From assembly GCF_003427025.1 (NCBI RefSeq), contig NZ_QVAI01000009.1, forward strand, positions 62,001 to 126,000: a DNA stretch of 64,000 nucleotides, written 5' to 3'. A program made the translations under genes and the position numbers. How positions within the stretch are numbered: the stretch's first letter is position 1; the number at the start of each line of letters is the position of its first letter. Below the pieces are notes generated by a model that saw nothing but the letters and a program-made list of their open reading frames with translations, did no database searches and was not told the origin of the DNA. Source of the stretch: Jiangella endophytica (lineage in GTDB: Bacteria; Actinomycetota; Actinomycetes; Jiangellales; Jiangellaceae). Positions 16,452 to 25,434 of the stretch are shown here, piece by piece.

Positions 16452-17515
16452 TCGAAGAAGTCCGCGGCCTCGTCGCGGGTCAGCGAACCGTCCAGGCTGT
16501 ACGCGTCGCTCTCGCTGCCGGCCTCGCCCCAGTACTGGTCGAAGGTGGTCTCGTCGACGGTGTAGGGGATCGGCACGTGGACGGTGTTGCCGTCGATGGT
16601 GCCGGACGCGAACTCCCGCCCGTCGAGCACGTTGACGGCCATGTGCAGCGCGGAGACGGCGCCGCCGGGCGGGTTGACGACGCCGATGCTCTGGAACCCG
16701 GTGGCGCGGGCGTCGTTCCACAGCCGCATGAAGCCGACCCGGGCCTCGCCGCTGATGGTGATGCGGTCCAGCCGGCCGGCCGCGTCGACGGCGCGGAACA
16801 CGCCCTCGGCCATGCCGTCCTGCGTCCAGACGCCGTCGACGTCGGGGTAGGTGGCCAGCAGGTTCGTCATGACCTGCTGCCCCGTCGCCTGGTCCCAGTT
16901 GCCGTCGGCGACGGTGAGCACGTTGACGCCGGCGTCGGTGAAGACCTGCTCGGCGGCGCCCCAGCGCATCTCGTTGGCGGGGTGCCCGGCGATGCCGTTG
17001 ACGACGACCACGTTGCCGCCCTGCCCGACCTGCCCGGCCAGCCAGTCGGCGGAGATGCGGGCCCACTCGGCCTGGTCGATGACGACGTTCGTGACATCCT
17101 CGGACGTCACCGCCTGGTCGATGGCGAACACCTCGATGCCCTGCCCGGTCGCCTCGCGGAACACGGCATCCAGCGCGGTCTCGGAGTTCGGGTTGACGAT
17201 GATCGCGTCGACGCCGCGGTTGATGAGGTTGCGGATCTGCTGGATCTGACCGTTGACGTCGGTGTCGGCGCTCTCGACCACCAGCTCGTCGACGACGCCC
17301 TCCGCCTCGTACTCGGCGAACGCCTCCTCCAGGCCGTCGACCATCTGGGTGCGCCACTCGCTGCCGACGAAGCCGTTGGAGAGGCCGATCGTGTAGGGCT
17401 GGTCACCGGAGCCGCCGTCGCCACCGTCGCCGTCGTCGGAGCTGCAGGCCGCCAGGAGCAGGGCGACGCTGCCGGCCACGGCCCCCGCGCGCCACCCTCG
17501 ACTCGGTCTCGGCAT
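16448..17515 (-). CDS. Sugar ABC transporter substrate-binding lipoprotein
   Basis: 355 residues from ATG 17515. The N terminus is a lipoprotein signal (AVAGSVALLLAACSSDDGDG, lipobox Cys near 26). The mature part is a periplasmic-binding protein type 1 fold of the RbsB class: YTIGLSNGFVGSEWRTQMVD, NLINRGVDAIIVNPNSETAL, NGIAGHPANEMRW and VDGVWTQDGMAEGV. It heads the transport operon 16448-11686, all overlapped by 4 bases except the last junction. It captures the substrate outside the membrane. The ligand is unknown. Confidence 0.92.
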   Translation of the reverse strand: MPRPSRGWRAGAVAGSVALLLAACSSDDGDGGDGGSGDQPYTIGLSNGFVGSEWRTQMVDGLEEAFAEYEAEGVVDELVVESADTDVNGQIQQIRNLINRGVDAIIVNPNSETALDAVFREATGQGIEVFAIDQAVTSEDVTNVVIDQAEWARISADWLAGQVGQGGNVVVVNGIAGHPANEMRWGAAEQVFTDAGVNVLTVADGNWDQATGQQVMTNLLATYPDVDGVWTQDGMAEGVFRAVDAAGRLDRITISGEARVGFMRLWNDARATGFQSIGVVNPPGGAVSALHMAVNVLDGREFASGTIDGNTVHVPIPYTVDETTFDQYWGEAGSESDAYSLDGSLTRDEAADFFE

Positions 17516-17734
17516 CAGGACCACACCCTTTCTCAGGCGACTTTTCATCCATGACGAGTGATAAGTGCCGCCCATCGTGCCGTACGTCGCGCAGCGCCGT
17601 CTACCGTTCCGGGTCACGTTTCCGGCACGAAGCCACGCCGCCGACCCCAAGTTGATCTTGGAGTTGTTCGTCCATCTACCGGACATTCCGGGCGCGATGG
17701 CCGAAGAACTCCAAGATCAACTCGGGGTCGGGGG
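17516..17734. promoter_or_regulatory. Operon upstream region carrying a long palindrome
   Basis: The 219 bases between the ROK repressor stop and the binding-protein start must hold the transport operon promoter. Apart from the palindrome at 17643-17729 I see no gene. Sequence near 17535-17560 is comparatively AT-rich (TTTTCATCC, GAGTGATAAGTG) and could be the -10 region. Confidence 0.4.
17643..17729. repeat. 28-bp-arm palindrome of the GTTGATCTTGGAGTT family
   Basis: The left arm 17643-17670 (GACCCC, then AGTTGATCTTGGAGTT, then TTCG) is complementary at all but three positions to the right arm 17702-17729 (CGAA, AACTCCAAGATCAACT, GGGGTC), with a 31-base spacer. The same core, GTTGATCTTGGAGTTGTTCG, appears again at 63979-63998 at the window edge. 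It lies just downstream of the ROK repressor gene and probably terminates its transcript. Confidence 0.7.
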
Positions 17735-18940
17735 TCAGCGGGTGGCGGCGACGTAGGCGGAGTCGCTGACCAGGCGCGCCGCCAGCTCGGCGGCGCCAAT
17801 GATGACAGCGTCGTCGCCCAGTTCGGACGCGGCCAGGCGGGGGACGTGGGGGACGCGGCCGACGAGGCGGTCGCGCAGGCCGGGCGTGATGAGGTCGGCC
17901 GCGCCGCCCATCTCGCCGCCGACGATCACCAGCTCCGGGTCGAGGACGGTGCACAGGTTGGCGACCGCCAGGGCGACGTAGTCGAGGGTCTCCTCCAGCA
18001 GTGCCCGCGCCTCGACGCTGCCACTCCTGACCAGGTCGAACACGTCGGCGGCGGTCAGCGGCCGACCGTCGGGCGCCGCGATGCCGCGTTCGCGGGCCTG
18101 CCGGGTCAGCCCGGCCGAGCCGACCCGGCTCTCCAGGTCGCCGAAGCCCGGGAACAGTCGGGCCAGCGATGAGCGGTCCAGCAGCATGTAGCCGATCTCG
18201 CCGGCCGCCGCTCGCGAGCCGCGGTGCAGCCGGCCGCCGGTGACGATACCGGTGCCGATGCCGGTCCCGAGCACGACGGCGACGAGGTCCTGCACGCCGC
18301 GGCCGGCGCCGCGGTGGTGCTCGCCGACGGCCAGGACGTTCGCATCGTTCTCGACGACGACCGGCAGACCGGTGCGCTCGCTCAGCAGCGAGCCGACCGG
18401 CACCTCGCGCCAGTCGAGCGCGGGCGCCCAGGTCACTCGTCCGTCGGCGCCGGCGACGCCCGGGACGGCGACCCCGATGGCCTGGCTGGGCTGGCCCCGT
18501 CCGCCGGCGGCGGCGCCCAGCTCGGTGACCACCGACAACGCCTCCTCGAGCCGGATGGTGGCGCGGTCGGCGGCATGCAGCACGTCGGGGACGACGGGGC
18601 GCTGGACGCGATGGACGATGCTGCCGTCGAAGTCGACCAGGGCGCCCTCGGTGCGCGTGGCACCCACGTGCAGCACCGACACCAGGTGTGCGCGGCCGCT
18701 GTAGCGCAGCAGGATCGACGGCCGCCCGCCGGTCGACGGCTGGTGGCCGTCGGTGACGATCAGGCCCTTGCGCAGCAGGTGCCCGGCCAGCCGGTTCACC
18801 GTCGCCGCGCTGAGACCGGTGCGCGCGCCGATCTCCTGCCGCGACAGCGGCCCGTGCTGACGGAGCGCGTCGAGGATCGCGGTCTGGTTCACCCGCGAGA
18901 CGGTCTCGGCGTTGGCCGTCGAGGAGGTCCGACCGGACAT
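17735..18940 (-). CDS. ROK-family transcriptional repressor
   Basis: 401 residues from ATG 18940. An N-terminal winged HTH (VNQTAILDALRQHGPLSRQE, ATVNRLAGHLLRKGLI) is followed by a ROK sugar-kinase-like domain: GVAVPGVAGADG, VVENDANVLAVGEH, VVLGTGIGTGIV and SRAAAGEIGYM. The Cys-rich zinc motif of many ROK proteins is not visible. It lies upstream of the sugar-import operon on the same strand and divergent from a ROK kinase gene, so it probably represses one or both until the sugar or its phosphate binds. Confidence 0.9.
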   Translation of the reverse strand: MSGRTSSTANAETVSRVNQTAILDALRQHGPLSRQEIGARTGLSAATVNRLAGHLLRKGLIVTDGHQPSTGGRPSILLRYSGRAHLVSVLHVGATRTEGALVDFDGSIVHRVQRPVVPDVLHAADRATIRLEEALSVVTELGAAAGGRGQPSQAIGVAVPGVAGADGRVTWAPALDWREVPVGSLLSERTGLPVVVENDANVLAVGEHHRGAGRGVQDLVAVVLGTGIGTGIVTGGRLHRGSRAAAGEIGYMLLDRSSLARLFPGFGDLESRVGSAGLTRQARERGIAAPDGRPLTAADVFDLVRSGSVEARALLEETLDYVALAVANLCTVLDPELVIVGGEMGGAADLITPGLRDRLVGRVPHVPRLAASELGDDAVIIGAAELAARLVSDSAYVAATR

Positions 18941-18962
18941 GGCTGCTCCCCCTGGAGTTTTC

Positions 18963-18975
18963 TATCAGGCTGATA
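18963..18975. promoter_or_regulatory. Palindromic operator candidate between divergent ROK genes
   Basis: TATCAGGCTGATA is a perfect 13-base palindrome, 23 bases before the repressor start and about 43 bases before the kinase start. The position suits an operator controlling both divergent genes, likely bound by the ROK repressor itself. Confidence 0.55.
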
Positions 18976-19017
18976 CTGTACCCATCCCCAGCCCGCTCGA
19001 GACTGGAGACGTCGCCC

Positions 19018-20043
19018 GTGGTGATGCCCGGAACCGACCGTACCGGCCTGGCCGTCCCGCTGCGCCGTGCCCTCGCCGACGCCGGCTGGCTGCCGTCCGG
19101 GAGCGCCGCTATGGCCCCGTCCGGCAGGGGCGATCCGGGCGCCGGCGACGGGGGAGCAGTGCCGGTCGTGGGCGTCGATCTCGGCGGCACGAAGCTGCAC
19201 GCGGTGCTCTACGACCCGGACCGGCACCGGCTGCTGGACCGGGTCGAGCGCACCGATCCGCGTGGTGGCACGGCGGTGACCAGCCAGATCGCCAGGCTCG
19301 TGGAGTCGTTGACCGCGGCCGCGGGGCTCACCGGCCGGCCGCCGCGGGTGGCGGTCGGCTGTCCGGGTGCGCCGGACCCGGCGACCGGCGCGGTCGGCCA
19401 CGCGCCGAACATCCCCGGCTGGGACCGCATGGACGTGCCGGCCGACCTCGAGGCCCGTCTGGGCGCCCGGCCGCTGGTGCACAACGACGCGAACCTGGCC
19501 GCGTGGGGCGAGCACGCCTGGCTGCCCGGCCGTGGCGGCGACCTCGCGTTCGTCGCGGTCGGGACGGGGGTCGGGCTCGGCCTGGTCCTGGGCGGGCGCA
19601 TCTACGCCGGCAGTCGCGGCCTGGCCGGCGAGGTGGCCGACCTTCCGTTCGGCTCGGATCCGTTCGATCCCGCCAACCTCGTGCACGGCCCGCTGGAACA
19701 GCAGGTCAGCGGCGGTGGAGTCGAACGGCGATACCTGGAGCTGGCCGGCCGGCGGCGGCCCGCGCCGGAGGTCTTCGCGGCCGCGGCGGACGGCGACGGG
19801 GCGGCCGCACAGGTGCTGGACGAGCTCGGACGGCTGCTCGCGCTGGCGCTGCGGGCCGTCCGGGCCATCGTCGATCCGGCGACGTTCGTGCTCGGCGGCG
19901 GCGTCGGCTCCAGGCCCGAGACGCTGGCCGCCACCCGACGCTGGCTCGCCCGCACCGAGGGCGAGTCGTTGCAGGTCAGAGCTAGCGCGTTCGGCGAGCG
20001 CGCCGCCGTCGCCGGTGCCCTGGCCGCGGCCGTCGCGGCCTAG
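19018..20043 (+). CDS. ROK-family sugar kinase (glucokinase-like)
   Basis: 341 residues from GTG 19018; GTG 19021 and ATG 19024 are also possible. After a 45-residue lead of low conservation, the ATP site is VVGVDLGGTKLHAVLYD, followed by VGCPGAPDP, the catalytic VHNDANLAAWGEH, VAVGTGVGLGLV and VLGGGVGSRPET. The usual ROK zinc motif is absent. The predicted reaction is ATP-dependent phosphorylation of a hexose or amino sugar in the cytoplasm. The divergent repressor and the nearby importer suggest that it acts on the imported sugar. Confidence 0.87.
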   Translation: MVMPGTDRTGLAVPLRRALADAGWLPSGSAAMAPSGRGDPGAGDGGAVPVVGVDLGGTKLHAVLYDPDRHRLLDRVERTDPRGGTAVTSQIARLVESLTAAAGLTGRPPRVAVGCPGAPDPATGAVGHAPNIPGWDRMDVPADLEARLGARPLVHNDANLAAWGEHAWLPGRGGDLAFVAVGTGVGLGLVLGGRIYAGSRGLAGEVADLPFGSDPFDPANLVHGPLEQQVSGGGVERRYLELAGRRRPAPEVFAAAADGDGAAAQVLDELGRLLALALRAVRAIVDPATFVLGGGVGSRPETLAATRRWLARTEGESLQVRASAFGERAAVAGALAAAVAA

Positions 20044-20069
20044 TTTTACATCACCTAGATGAGAAAGTT

Positions 20070-20114
20070 GCCGCAAATCTCCGATTCGGGGTTCCCGTGA
20101 CGATCTGTCACGGG
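20070..20114 (+). promoter_or_regulatory. Shared upstream motif with a perfect hairpin before the deacetylase gene
   Basis: GCCGCAAATCTCCG, GGTTCCC and GTGACGATC (20070-20105) match the block upstream of the asparaginase and of the Excalibur-like gene. Overlapping it, CCCGTGAC and GTCACGGG (20094-20101 and 20107-20114) form an exact 8-base hairpin with loop GATCT. There is no T-run, so it looks regulatory rather than a terminator. Confidence 0.4.
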
Positions 20115-20207
20115 TAGCTTCACAGAGATCAGCGGTCTGCTCACCGTTCTTCTCTGCCTGAGCGGATCCGTTCCTCCGTCGTGCCCCCGACCCCCGAAGG
20201 AGTGGCC

Positions 20208-22385
20208 ATGACCAGGACCGCGACACGACGATGGGCAACGGCGGGAGTGCTGGCGGCGGTGGCCGCCGGGCTGCTGACCGGGCCCTCCGCCGCCGATCCC
20301 GCGCCGGCGCCGGAACGGGACCCGGTCGCGGCGGCCGACGACGCGTGTCCGGGCGGCTGGTCCACCGAGACCACCGTGTGGTTCGGCCCGCCGCGCATCG
20401 ACACCGGCATCGCGAACCCCGGCCGCGACGACGGCTGCACGCTGCTCGACGTCGTCTGGGCGGAGGAGCCGTTCGGCACGCACGGCGAGTTCGTCGGCAC
20501 CGTCGTGCGGGCGACCCGCGAGTTCCGCGACCTCGGCCTGCTCGACCAGCGGGAGTCCGCGGCGATCCGGTCGGCGGCCGCACGCAGTGCCGTCGGCGGC
20601 CCGCACGACGAGTCGATCCCGAACACCTGCACCGACCGCGTCGCACTGACCTTCGACGACGGCCCGTCCTTCTATCGCGACCAGACGCTGGCGATCCTGC
20701 GCGAGAAGCAGGTCACGGCGACCTTCTTCGACGCCGGCATGCGCATCGACGCGAACCCGCAGCTGCCGGCGTTCGAGCGGGCGGAAGGCCACCTGGTGCT
20801 CAACCACACCTACGAGCACCCGAACCTCAACCAGGTCACGATGCCGCGCCTGCGGCAGGAGCTGCGCGACGCCGAGGCGGCGCTGGACCGGGCCGGCGTC
20901 GAGCGCCCGTTCGTCGGCATGCGCCCGCCGTTCCTCGCGGCGAACGCGCAGGTCCGGGCGGAGCTGGCGCGACTGGGCTCCACCGTCATCAGCGGCGACA
21001 TCGACGCGGCGGACTGGGAGCCGGACCGCCCGGCCGCCCAGCTGCGGGCCGACATCGCCGCGGGCATCGCCGACGGGCGGCGCAACATCTTCCTGCACGA
21101 CGGCCCGATCGACACTGTCGCCGGCCGGGAGCTGATGGAGGCGCTGCCGCTGATCATCGACGACGTCCGGGCGGCCGGGCTGTGCTTCGGCACGTTCGAC
21201 AGCACCGGCGCGATCGTCGCCGACCGGTACGTGTCCAGCGGCGAGCCGATCCCGTCGGTCGAGAACGCGGTCCCGTACCTGCCGCTGCTGTTCGGCGGCG
21301 GGTTGCCGCCGGAGCCGTACGAGATCATCACGCCGACGCCGGTCACCGCCGCGACGCCGGCTGCCGCCCAGACGGCCGACGCCGACGAGTGCCCGAACGG
21401 CTGGTCGCCGGAGGAGACGGTGTGGTTCGGCCCGCCCCGGGTCGAGACCGGCGTCGCGAACCCCGAGGGCGCGGACGGCTGCACGCTGCTGGACCGCGTC
21501 TGGGCGGGCGAGCCGTTCGGCACGCACGGCGAGTTCGTCGCCGCCGCCCGCGCGGCCGCCGACGCCTTCGTCGCGTCCGGTCAGCTGTCGCGCGCCGACC
21601 GCGCCCGGGTCGTCTCGGCGGCCGGCCGGACCCAGGTCGGCGGCCCGCGCGACACGTCCGTCCCGAACACGTGCGACGACCGGCTGGCCATCCAGTTCGA
21701 CGACGGCCCGTCGCACTACCGGACGGAGACGCTGCGGATCCTGCGCGAGAAGCAGGTGACCGGGGTGTTCATGGACACCGGAACCCGGGTCGCGGCGAAC
21801 CCGCAGTTCGCGCGGTTCCAGCTGGCCGAGGGACACGAGCTGCTCAATCACACGTACAGCCACGCCAACCTCAACCAGGTGCTCGCGGCCGGTGGGCCGG
21901 AGGCCGTCAGGCAGGAACTCCTGGATGCCGAGGCCGCGTTCGCCGCGGCCGGCGCGCCGATCTCGTTCAAGGGCGTCCGGCCGCCGTTCGGGGCGGCGAA
22001 CGCGCAGGTCAGGCAGATCATCGCCGATCTCGGCTACACCGACTACATGACCCGCATCGGCACCGACGACTGGGTGCCGGAGCGCACGCCGCAGCAGATC
22101 AGCGGCGCGATCGTCGAGCAACTGCACCCCGGCGCGATCATCTCGCTGCACGACGGGCCGTACGACACGCCCGCCGGGCCCGGCACGAACGGCGGACTGG
22201 CGCTGCTGATCGACGCCGCCCGCGAGCTGGGCTACTGCTTCGGCACGGTCGACGCGAGCGGTGAGGTCGTGGCGGACCGGCTGATCCCGACCGGCGACCC
22301 GATCCCGGTGGTGGAGAACCCGGTGCCGTACGCGCCGCTGGTCTTCCCCGGCGAGCCACCGGAGCCGTACGTCATCCTCGGCTGA
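20208..22385 (+). CDS. Secreted polysaccharide deacetylase with two complete NodB domains
   Basis: 725 residues from ATG 20208 with CGAAGGAG upstream; signal peptide residues 1-30. Two copies of a ~345-residue unit follow, each with a C...GW lead (VWFGPPR, GCTLLD, EPFGTHGEFV) and a carbohydrate esterase family 4 domain. Copy 1 has TFDDGPSFYRD (Asp150/151), NHTYEHPNLNQ, RPPFLAANAQ and LHDGP; copy 2 has QFDDGPSHYRT (Asp498/499), NHTYSHANLNQ, RPPFGAANAQ and LHDGP. All catalytic motifs are kept in both. It probably removes acetyl groups from peptidoglycan, chitin or xylan outside the cell. Confidence 0.92.
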   Translation: MTRTATRRWATAGVLAAVAAGLLTGPSAADPAPAPERDPVAAADDACPGGWSTETTVWFGPPRIDTGIANPGRDDGCTLLDVVWAEEPFGTHGEFVGTVVRATREFRDLGLLDQRESAAIRSAAARSAVGGPHDESIPNTCTDRVALTFDDGPSFYRDQTLAILREKQVTATFFDAGMRIDANPQLPAFERAEGHLVLNHTYEHPNLNQVTMPRLRQELRDAEAALDRAGVERPFVGMRPPFLAANAQVRAELARLGSTVISGDIDAADWEPDRPAAQLRADIAAGIADGRRNIFLHDGPIDTVAGRELMEALPLIIDDVRAAGLCFGTFDSTGAIVADRYVSSGEPIPSVENAVPYLPLLFGGGLPPEPYEIITPTPVTAATPAAAQTADADECPNGWSPEETVWFGPPRVETGVANPEGADGCTLLDRVWAGEPFGTHGEFVAAARAAADAFVASGQLSRADRARVVSAAGRTQVGGPRDTSVPNTCDDRLAIQFDDGPSHYRTETLRILREKQVTGVFMDTGTRVAANPQFARFQLAEGHELLNHTYSHANLNQVLAAGGPEAVRQELLDAEAAFAAAGAPISFKGVRPPFGAANAQVRQIIADLGYTDYMTRIGTDDWVPERTPQQISGAIVEQLHPGAIISLHDGPYDTPAGPGTNGGLALLIDAARELGYCFGTVDASGEVVADRLIPTGDPIPVVENPVPYAPLVFPGEPPEPYVILG

Positions 22386-22388
22386 GTT

Positions 22389-23186
22389 TCACGCCGTCGG
22401 CACCTCGGTGACCACGACGTCGACGGTGGCCGGGCGGCCGGGCGCGGACGGCGGGGTCAGCTCCGCCGTCCAGCCCAGCCGGGTCAGCACCGTGACCAGA
22501 CGTTTCGGGGTGGCGACGTTCGCGCCGTCCTGCAGCAGCCGCCGCACGATGCGGCCCTTCGTCGCCTTGTTGTGGTGGCTGACGACGCTCCGCCTGCCGT
22601 CGTGCTCGTGCAGGACGCGCACGACGACAGTGCGGGCGGCGAGGTCGGCCGGCGGCCGCCAGAATGCCGCGTACGTGCTGGAGCGCAGGTCGACGATCAG
22701 CTCGTCGCCGGCCGCGGCGGGCAGGCTCTTGCCCAGCGGGCGGCGCCAGAACGCGGCCAGCGGCCCGACGCCGGGCAGGCTCACGCCGCCGCCCAGGCGG
22801 TAGGCCGGGATGACGTCCGACGGCCGCAGCATGCCCCACAGCCCGCTGGTGATCAGGACCGACGCGTCGGCCCGCCGGGCCGTGCCGCCGCGCAGCGACC
22901 GCAGGCCGAGCGCGTCGTACAGCACGCCGGAGTACACGTCGCGGGCCGGCGCGGCCGGCGCGTGCGGGAGGACGGCGTTGCGCTCGACGTCGGCGGCCTG
23001 CGTCGGGCCGAGCCCCAGCGCCGCCGCCGCGGCCTCCGGCGACGTGCGGCACAGCCGGACCAGCGCGGCCAGTAGGTCGACGCGGTCGCCGGTCAGCTCC
23101 GGGAACGACAACGCGTCGAGATCGACGGCGGCCGCGCCGTCGTCCGGCGCGGTCTTGCCCTCGGACGGCGGCAGCAGGATCAGCAC
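22389..23186 (-). CDS. yaaA: YaaA-family (UPF0246) peroxide-stress protein
   Basis: 265 residues from GTG 23186, giving the standard family start (M)LILLPPSEGKTAP. Other conserved parts are YSGVLYDALGLRSL, LITSGLWGMLRPSDVIPAYRL, FWRRPLGKSL and VSHHNKATKGRIVRRLL. E. coli YaaA limits iron-dependent oxidative damage and binds DNA; the biochemical role in actinobacteria is not settled. It converges with the deacetylase gene with only 3 bases between the stops. Confidence 0.9.
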   Translation of the reverse strand: MLILLPPSEGKTAPDDGAAAVDLDALSFPELTGDRVDLLAALVRLCRTSPEAAAAALGLGPTQAADVERNAVLPHAPAAPARDVYSGVLYDALGLRSLRGGTARRADASVLITSGLWGMLRPSDVIPAYRLGGGVSLPGVGPLAAFWRRPLGKSLPAAAGDELIVDLRSSTYAAFWRPPADLAARTVVVRVLHEHDGRRSVVSHHNKATKGRIVRRLLQDGANVATPKRLVTVLTRLGWTAELTPPSAPGRPATVDVVVTEVPTA

Positions 23187-23352
23187 TCCGGCAGGGTAAC
23201 CGCCGGTTCCGTCAGACGACGGACGGCCGGCGCACAACGTCCGTCATCTGCCCGGTGAGGTTTGGATCCAACCTGGCTAGCGTCCCTGCGGGGGGCCGAT
23301 GCCGCAATCCGCAGCGCGGGCAGCCCTCCACGGACGAGGGGTGGGAGCGACG

Positions 23353-25314
23353 ATGGTGAGGCGGAAGATCGCGGCCGCGGTGGGGGCGGCCGGGCTGTTG
23401 GGTGCGGTGCTGACGGGCGCGGTCCCGTCGGCGGCGGCGCCGGAGGAGGTCGGGTCGGCGACGGTGGTGCCGCTGCAGGTGACGGGTGACCCGGAGGACC
23501 GGCTGAACCTCATCGTCCTGGGCGACGGGTACACCGCCGAGGAGATGCAGCAGTTCCGCGACGACGTCGACAAGCATCTGAACGTGCAGTGGAGCATCGA
23601 GCCGTTCCGCAGCTACCGCGACTACTTCAACGTGTACATGATCGAGATCGTGTCGGGGGAGTCCGGCATCAGCTGCGACCCCGACGACGGCAACGTCCGC
23701 CGCGACACGCCGCTGAAGCTGCAGTACGCCGGCACCTGCCCGGCCGGCGCGAACGCCCGCGGCGTCACGTTCGGCGCCGGCGGCCAGGACGCGCTGGAGC
23801 GGTACGCGTCGATGATCCCGGGTGTCACGGCGCAGAACCGGCAGACCCTGACGATCGCCAACACCAGCACGTACGGTGGCATCGGCGGCCGCAACGCCAC
23901 GACGACCGGGCAGGCGCCGCAGGGCCCGCTGGTCAGTCCGCACGAGCTGGGCCACTCGCTGGGGAACCTGCAGGACGAGTACCCGTACAGCACCCGCAAC
24001 GTGCCCGGCGCGCCGTACACCGGTGGCGAGCCGTCGTCGATCCACCACACGATCCTCACCGAGCAGCAGATGCGCGACCAGCAGGTCAAGTGGTACCGCT
24101 GGCTGGGCGAGGAGAGCCTGTCCGGCGGCGTCATCGGCCGGTACGAGAGCGGTCAGACGCGTGCCTCGGGCATCTGGCGGCCGAGCGAGCACTCGATCAT
24201 GCGCTGGATCGGTTACCACTTCGACCAGATCGGCCGCGAGCGGATGATCGAGAAGATCTCCGGCCGCCGCGACGACGTCGAGATGACGGTGCAGTCGACC
24301 CCGACGGACCAGCCGGTGTCGCCGGGCGACGTGCTCTGGGTCGAGACGATGCACCCGCTGTACCACGAGCTCACCGTCACTTGGGCGGTCAACGGCCAGG
24401 TCGTCGCAGGGACGAACAACAGCCGCAACTTCGACCTCGACGCGCACGGCGTCCAGATCGGCGACACCGTGACGGTCACCGTCTCCGACGACACCACGGA
24501 CGTCCGTGACCCTGCCGTCGCCGACGGTGGCGCCCTCACCCAGACGCGCGAGTGGACCATCGTCGAGGAGCCGCCCGCGCCGGCCGACGTCGAGTTCACC
24601 TCGTCGACCTCCACCACGCACCCGGTCGGCGGCCGGGACGTCGTCTATGTCGAGACCACCCACCCGCGCGACCGGATCCTCGACGTCACATGGCGCCTGA
24701 ACGGCAGCGTGCTGGCGAACCCGGACAACTCGCGCAACCTGGACCTCGGCGCGCTGAACCTGCGGGCCGGCACCTACCAGCTCACGGCGACGGTGTCCGA
24801 CCCGGAGGTCGCGGGAGCGCCCACCGACACGCTCACCTGGACCGTCGACAACGTCGCGCCCGAGGTGAGCGTCGAGCTGTCCGACCCGGTCTCCGTCGTG
24901 CCCGGCACCCGGGTGCGCCCGCCGCACTACGTGTTCCGCGAGTGGTTCGAGATGGGTCTGGCGGCCACCGACGACCAGGACGGCTACGTCGTCATCGAGT
25001 TCCAGCTCGACGGCGACGGCTGGTTCAACTACCACGGCTGGCCGGACGCGCCCGAGGGGACGCCGTACCGGTTCACCCCGGCCGGGACCGTCATCAAGGA
25101 GATCGCGTACGGCAACCTCGGCAGCGGCGGGGTCACCAAGGCGCCGTTCGAGCAGTCCTACCCGGACTTCGAGCCCGGGTACGGCCGGCACGAGCTGCAG
25201 TACCGGGCCATCGACTCGGCCGGGAACATCAGCGAGCCGAAGACCTTCACGGTCACCGTCACCGACACCAACGGCGCGGTGGCGCTGCCTCCGGGAGCGA
25301 TCGTGCCGGACTGA
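23353..25314 (+). CDS. Secreted M64-family metallopeptidase with Ig-like repeats
   Basis: 653 residues from ATG 23353. Signal peptide (IAAAVGAAGLLGAVLTGAV). The peptidase domain has the M64 start LNLIVLGDGYTAEEMQQF, the DYFNVYMIEI strand and the zinc site SPHELGHSLGNLQDEY (HELGH at 197-201). From about residue 315 two related segments of about 90 residues follow (DVLWVETMHPLYHELTVTWA and DVVYVETTHPRDRILDVTWR), likely Ig/PKD-like domains, then a C-terminal beta domain. Family M64 includes IgA peptidases, but soil homologues cut other proteins. A strong hairpin follows the stop. Confidence 0.9.
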   Translation: MVRRKIAAAVGAAGLLGAVLTGAVPSAAAPEEVGSATVVPLQVTGDPEDRLNLIVLGDGYTAEEMQQFRDDVDKHLNVQWSIEPFRSYRDYFNVYMIEIVSGESGISCDPDDGNVRRDTPLKLQYAGTCPAGANARGVTFGAGGQDALERYASMIPGVTAQNRQTLTIANTSTYGGIGGRNATTTGQAPQGPLVSPHELGHSLGNLQDEYPYSTRNVPGAPYTGGEPSSIHHTILTEQQMRDQQVKWYRWLGEESLSGGVIGRYESGQTRASGIWRPSEHSIMRWIGYHFDQIGRERMIEKISGRRDDVEMTVQSTPTDQPVSPGDVLWVETMHPLYHELTVTWAVNGQVVAGTNNSRNFDLDAHGVQIGDTVTVTVSDDTTDVRDPAVADGGALTQTREWTIVEEPPAPADVEFTSSTSTTHPVGGRDVVYVETTHPRDRILDVTWRLNGSVLANPDNSRNLDLGALNLRAGTYQLTATVSDPEVAGAPTDTLTWTVDNVAPEVSVELSDPVSVVPGTRVRPPHYVFREWFEMGLAATDDQDGYVVIEFQLDGDGWFNYHGWPDAPEGTPYRFTPAGTVIKEIAYGNLGSGGVTKAPFEQSYPDFEPGYGRHELQYRAIDSAGNISEPKTFTVTVTDTNGAVALPPGAIVPD

Positions 25315-25334
25315 GCGCCGGGGCCGAGAGACCC

Positions 25335-25368
25335 GGGCGGGCGCCCCTGACGTGCGGGGCGCCCGCCC
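25335..25368 (+). terminator. Strong GC hairpin after the M64 peptidase gene
   Basis: GGGCGGGCGCCCC (25335-25347) and GGGGCGCCCGCCC (25356-25368) are exact 13-base complements with an 8-base loop, 20 bases after the stop codon. No T-run follows, which is common for terminators in high-GC actinobacteria. Confidence 0.75.
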
Positions 25369-25434
25369 GTCACAACCGCGTCCAACGTGCGAACACGGCT
25401 GACAGCAGGCCCCCGGGGTTCTTACGGTGGCGGC

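Noticed and set aside
20041-20070. CTAGATGAG at 20055 as another element end
   Set aside because: Only the first nine bases agree with the element ends (GAGAAAG follows instead of GAGTGAG), so it is likely chance.
20055-22151. 698-residue minus-strand frame opposite the deacetylase gene
   Set aside because: Antisense of conserved CE4 motifs; the protein is Arg/Asp/Val repeats typical of a GC-rich shadow.
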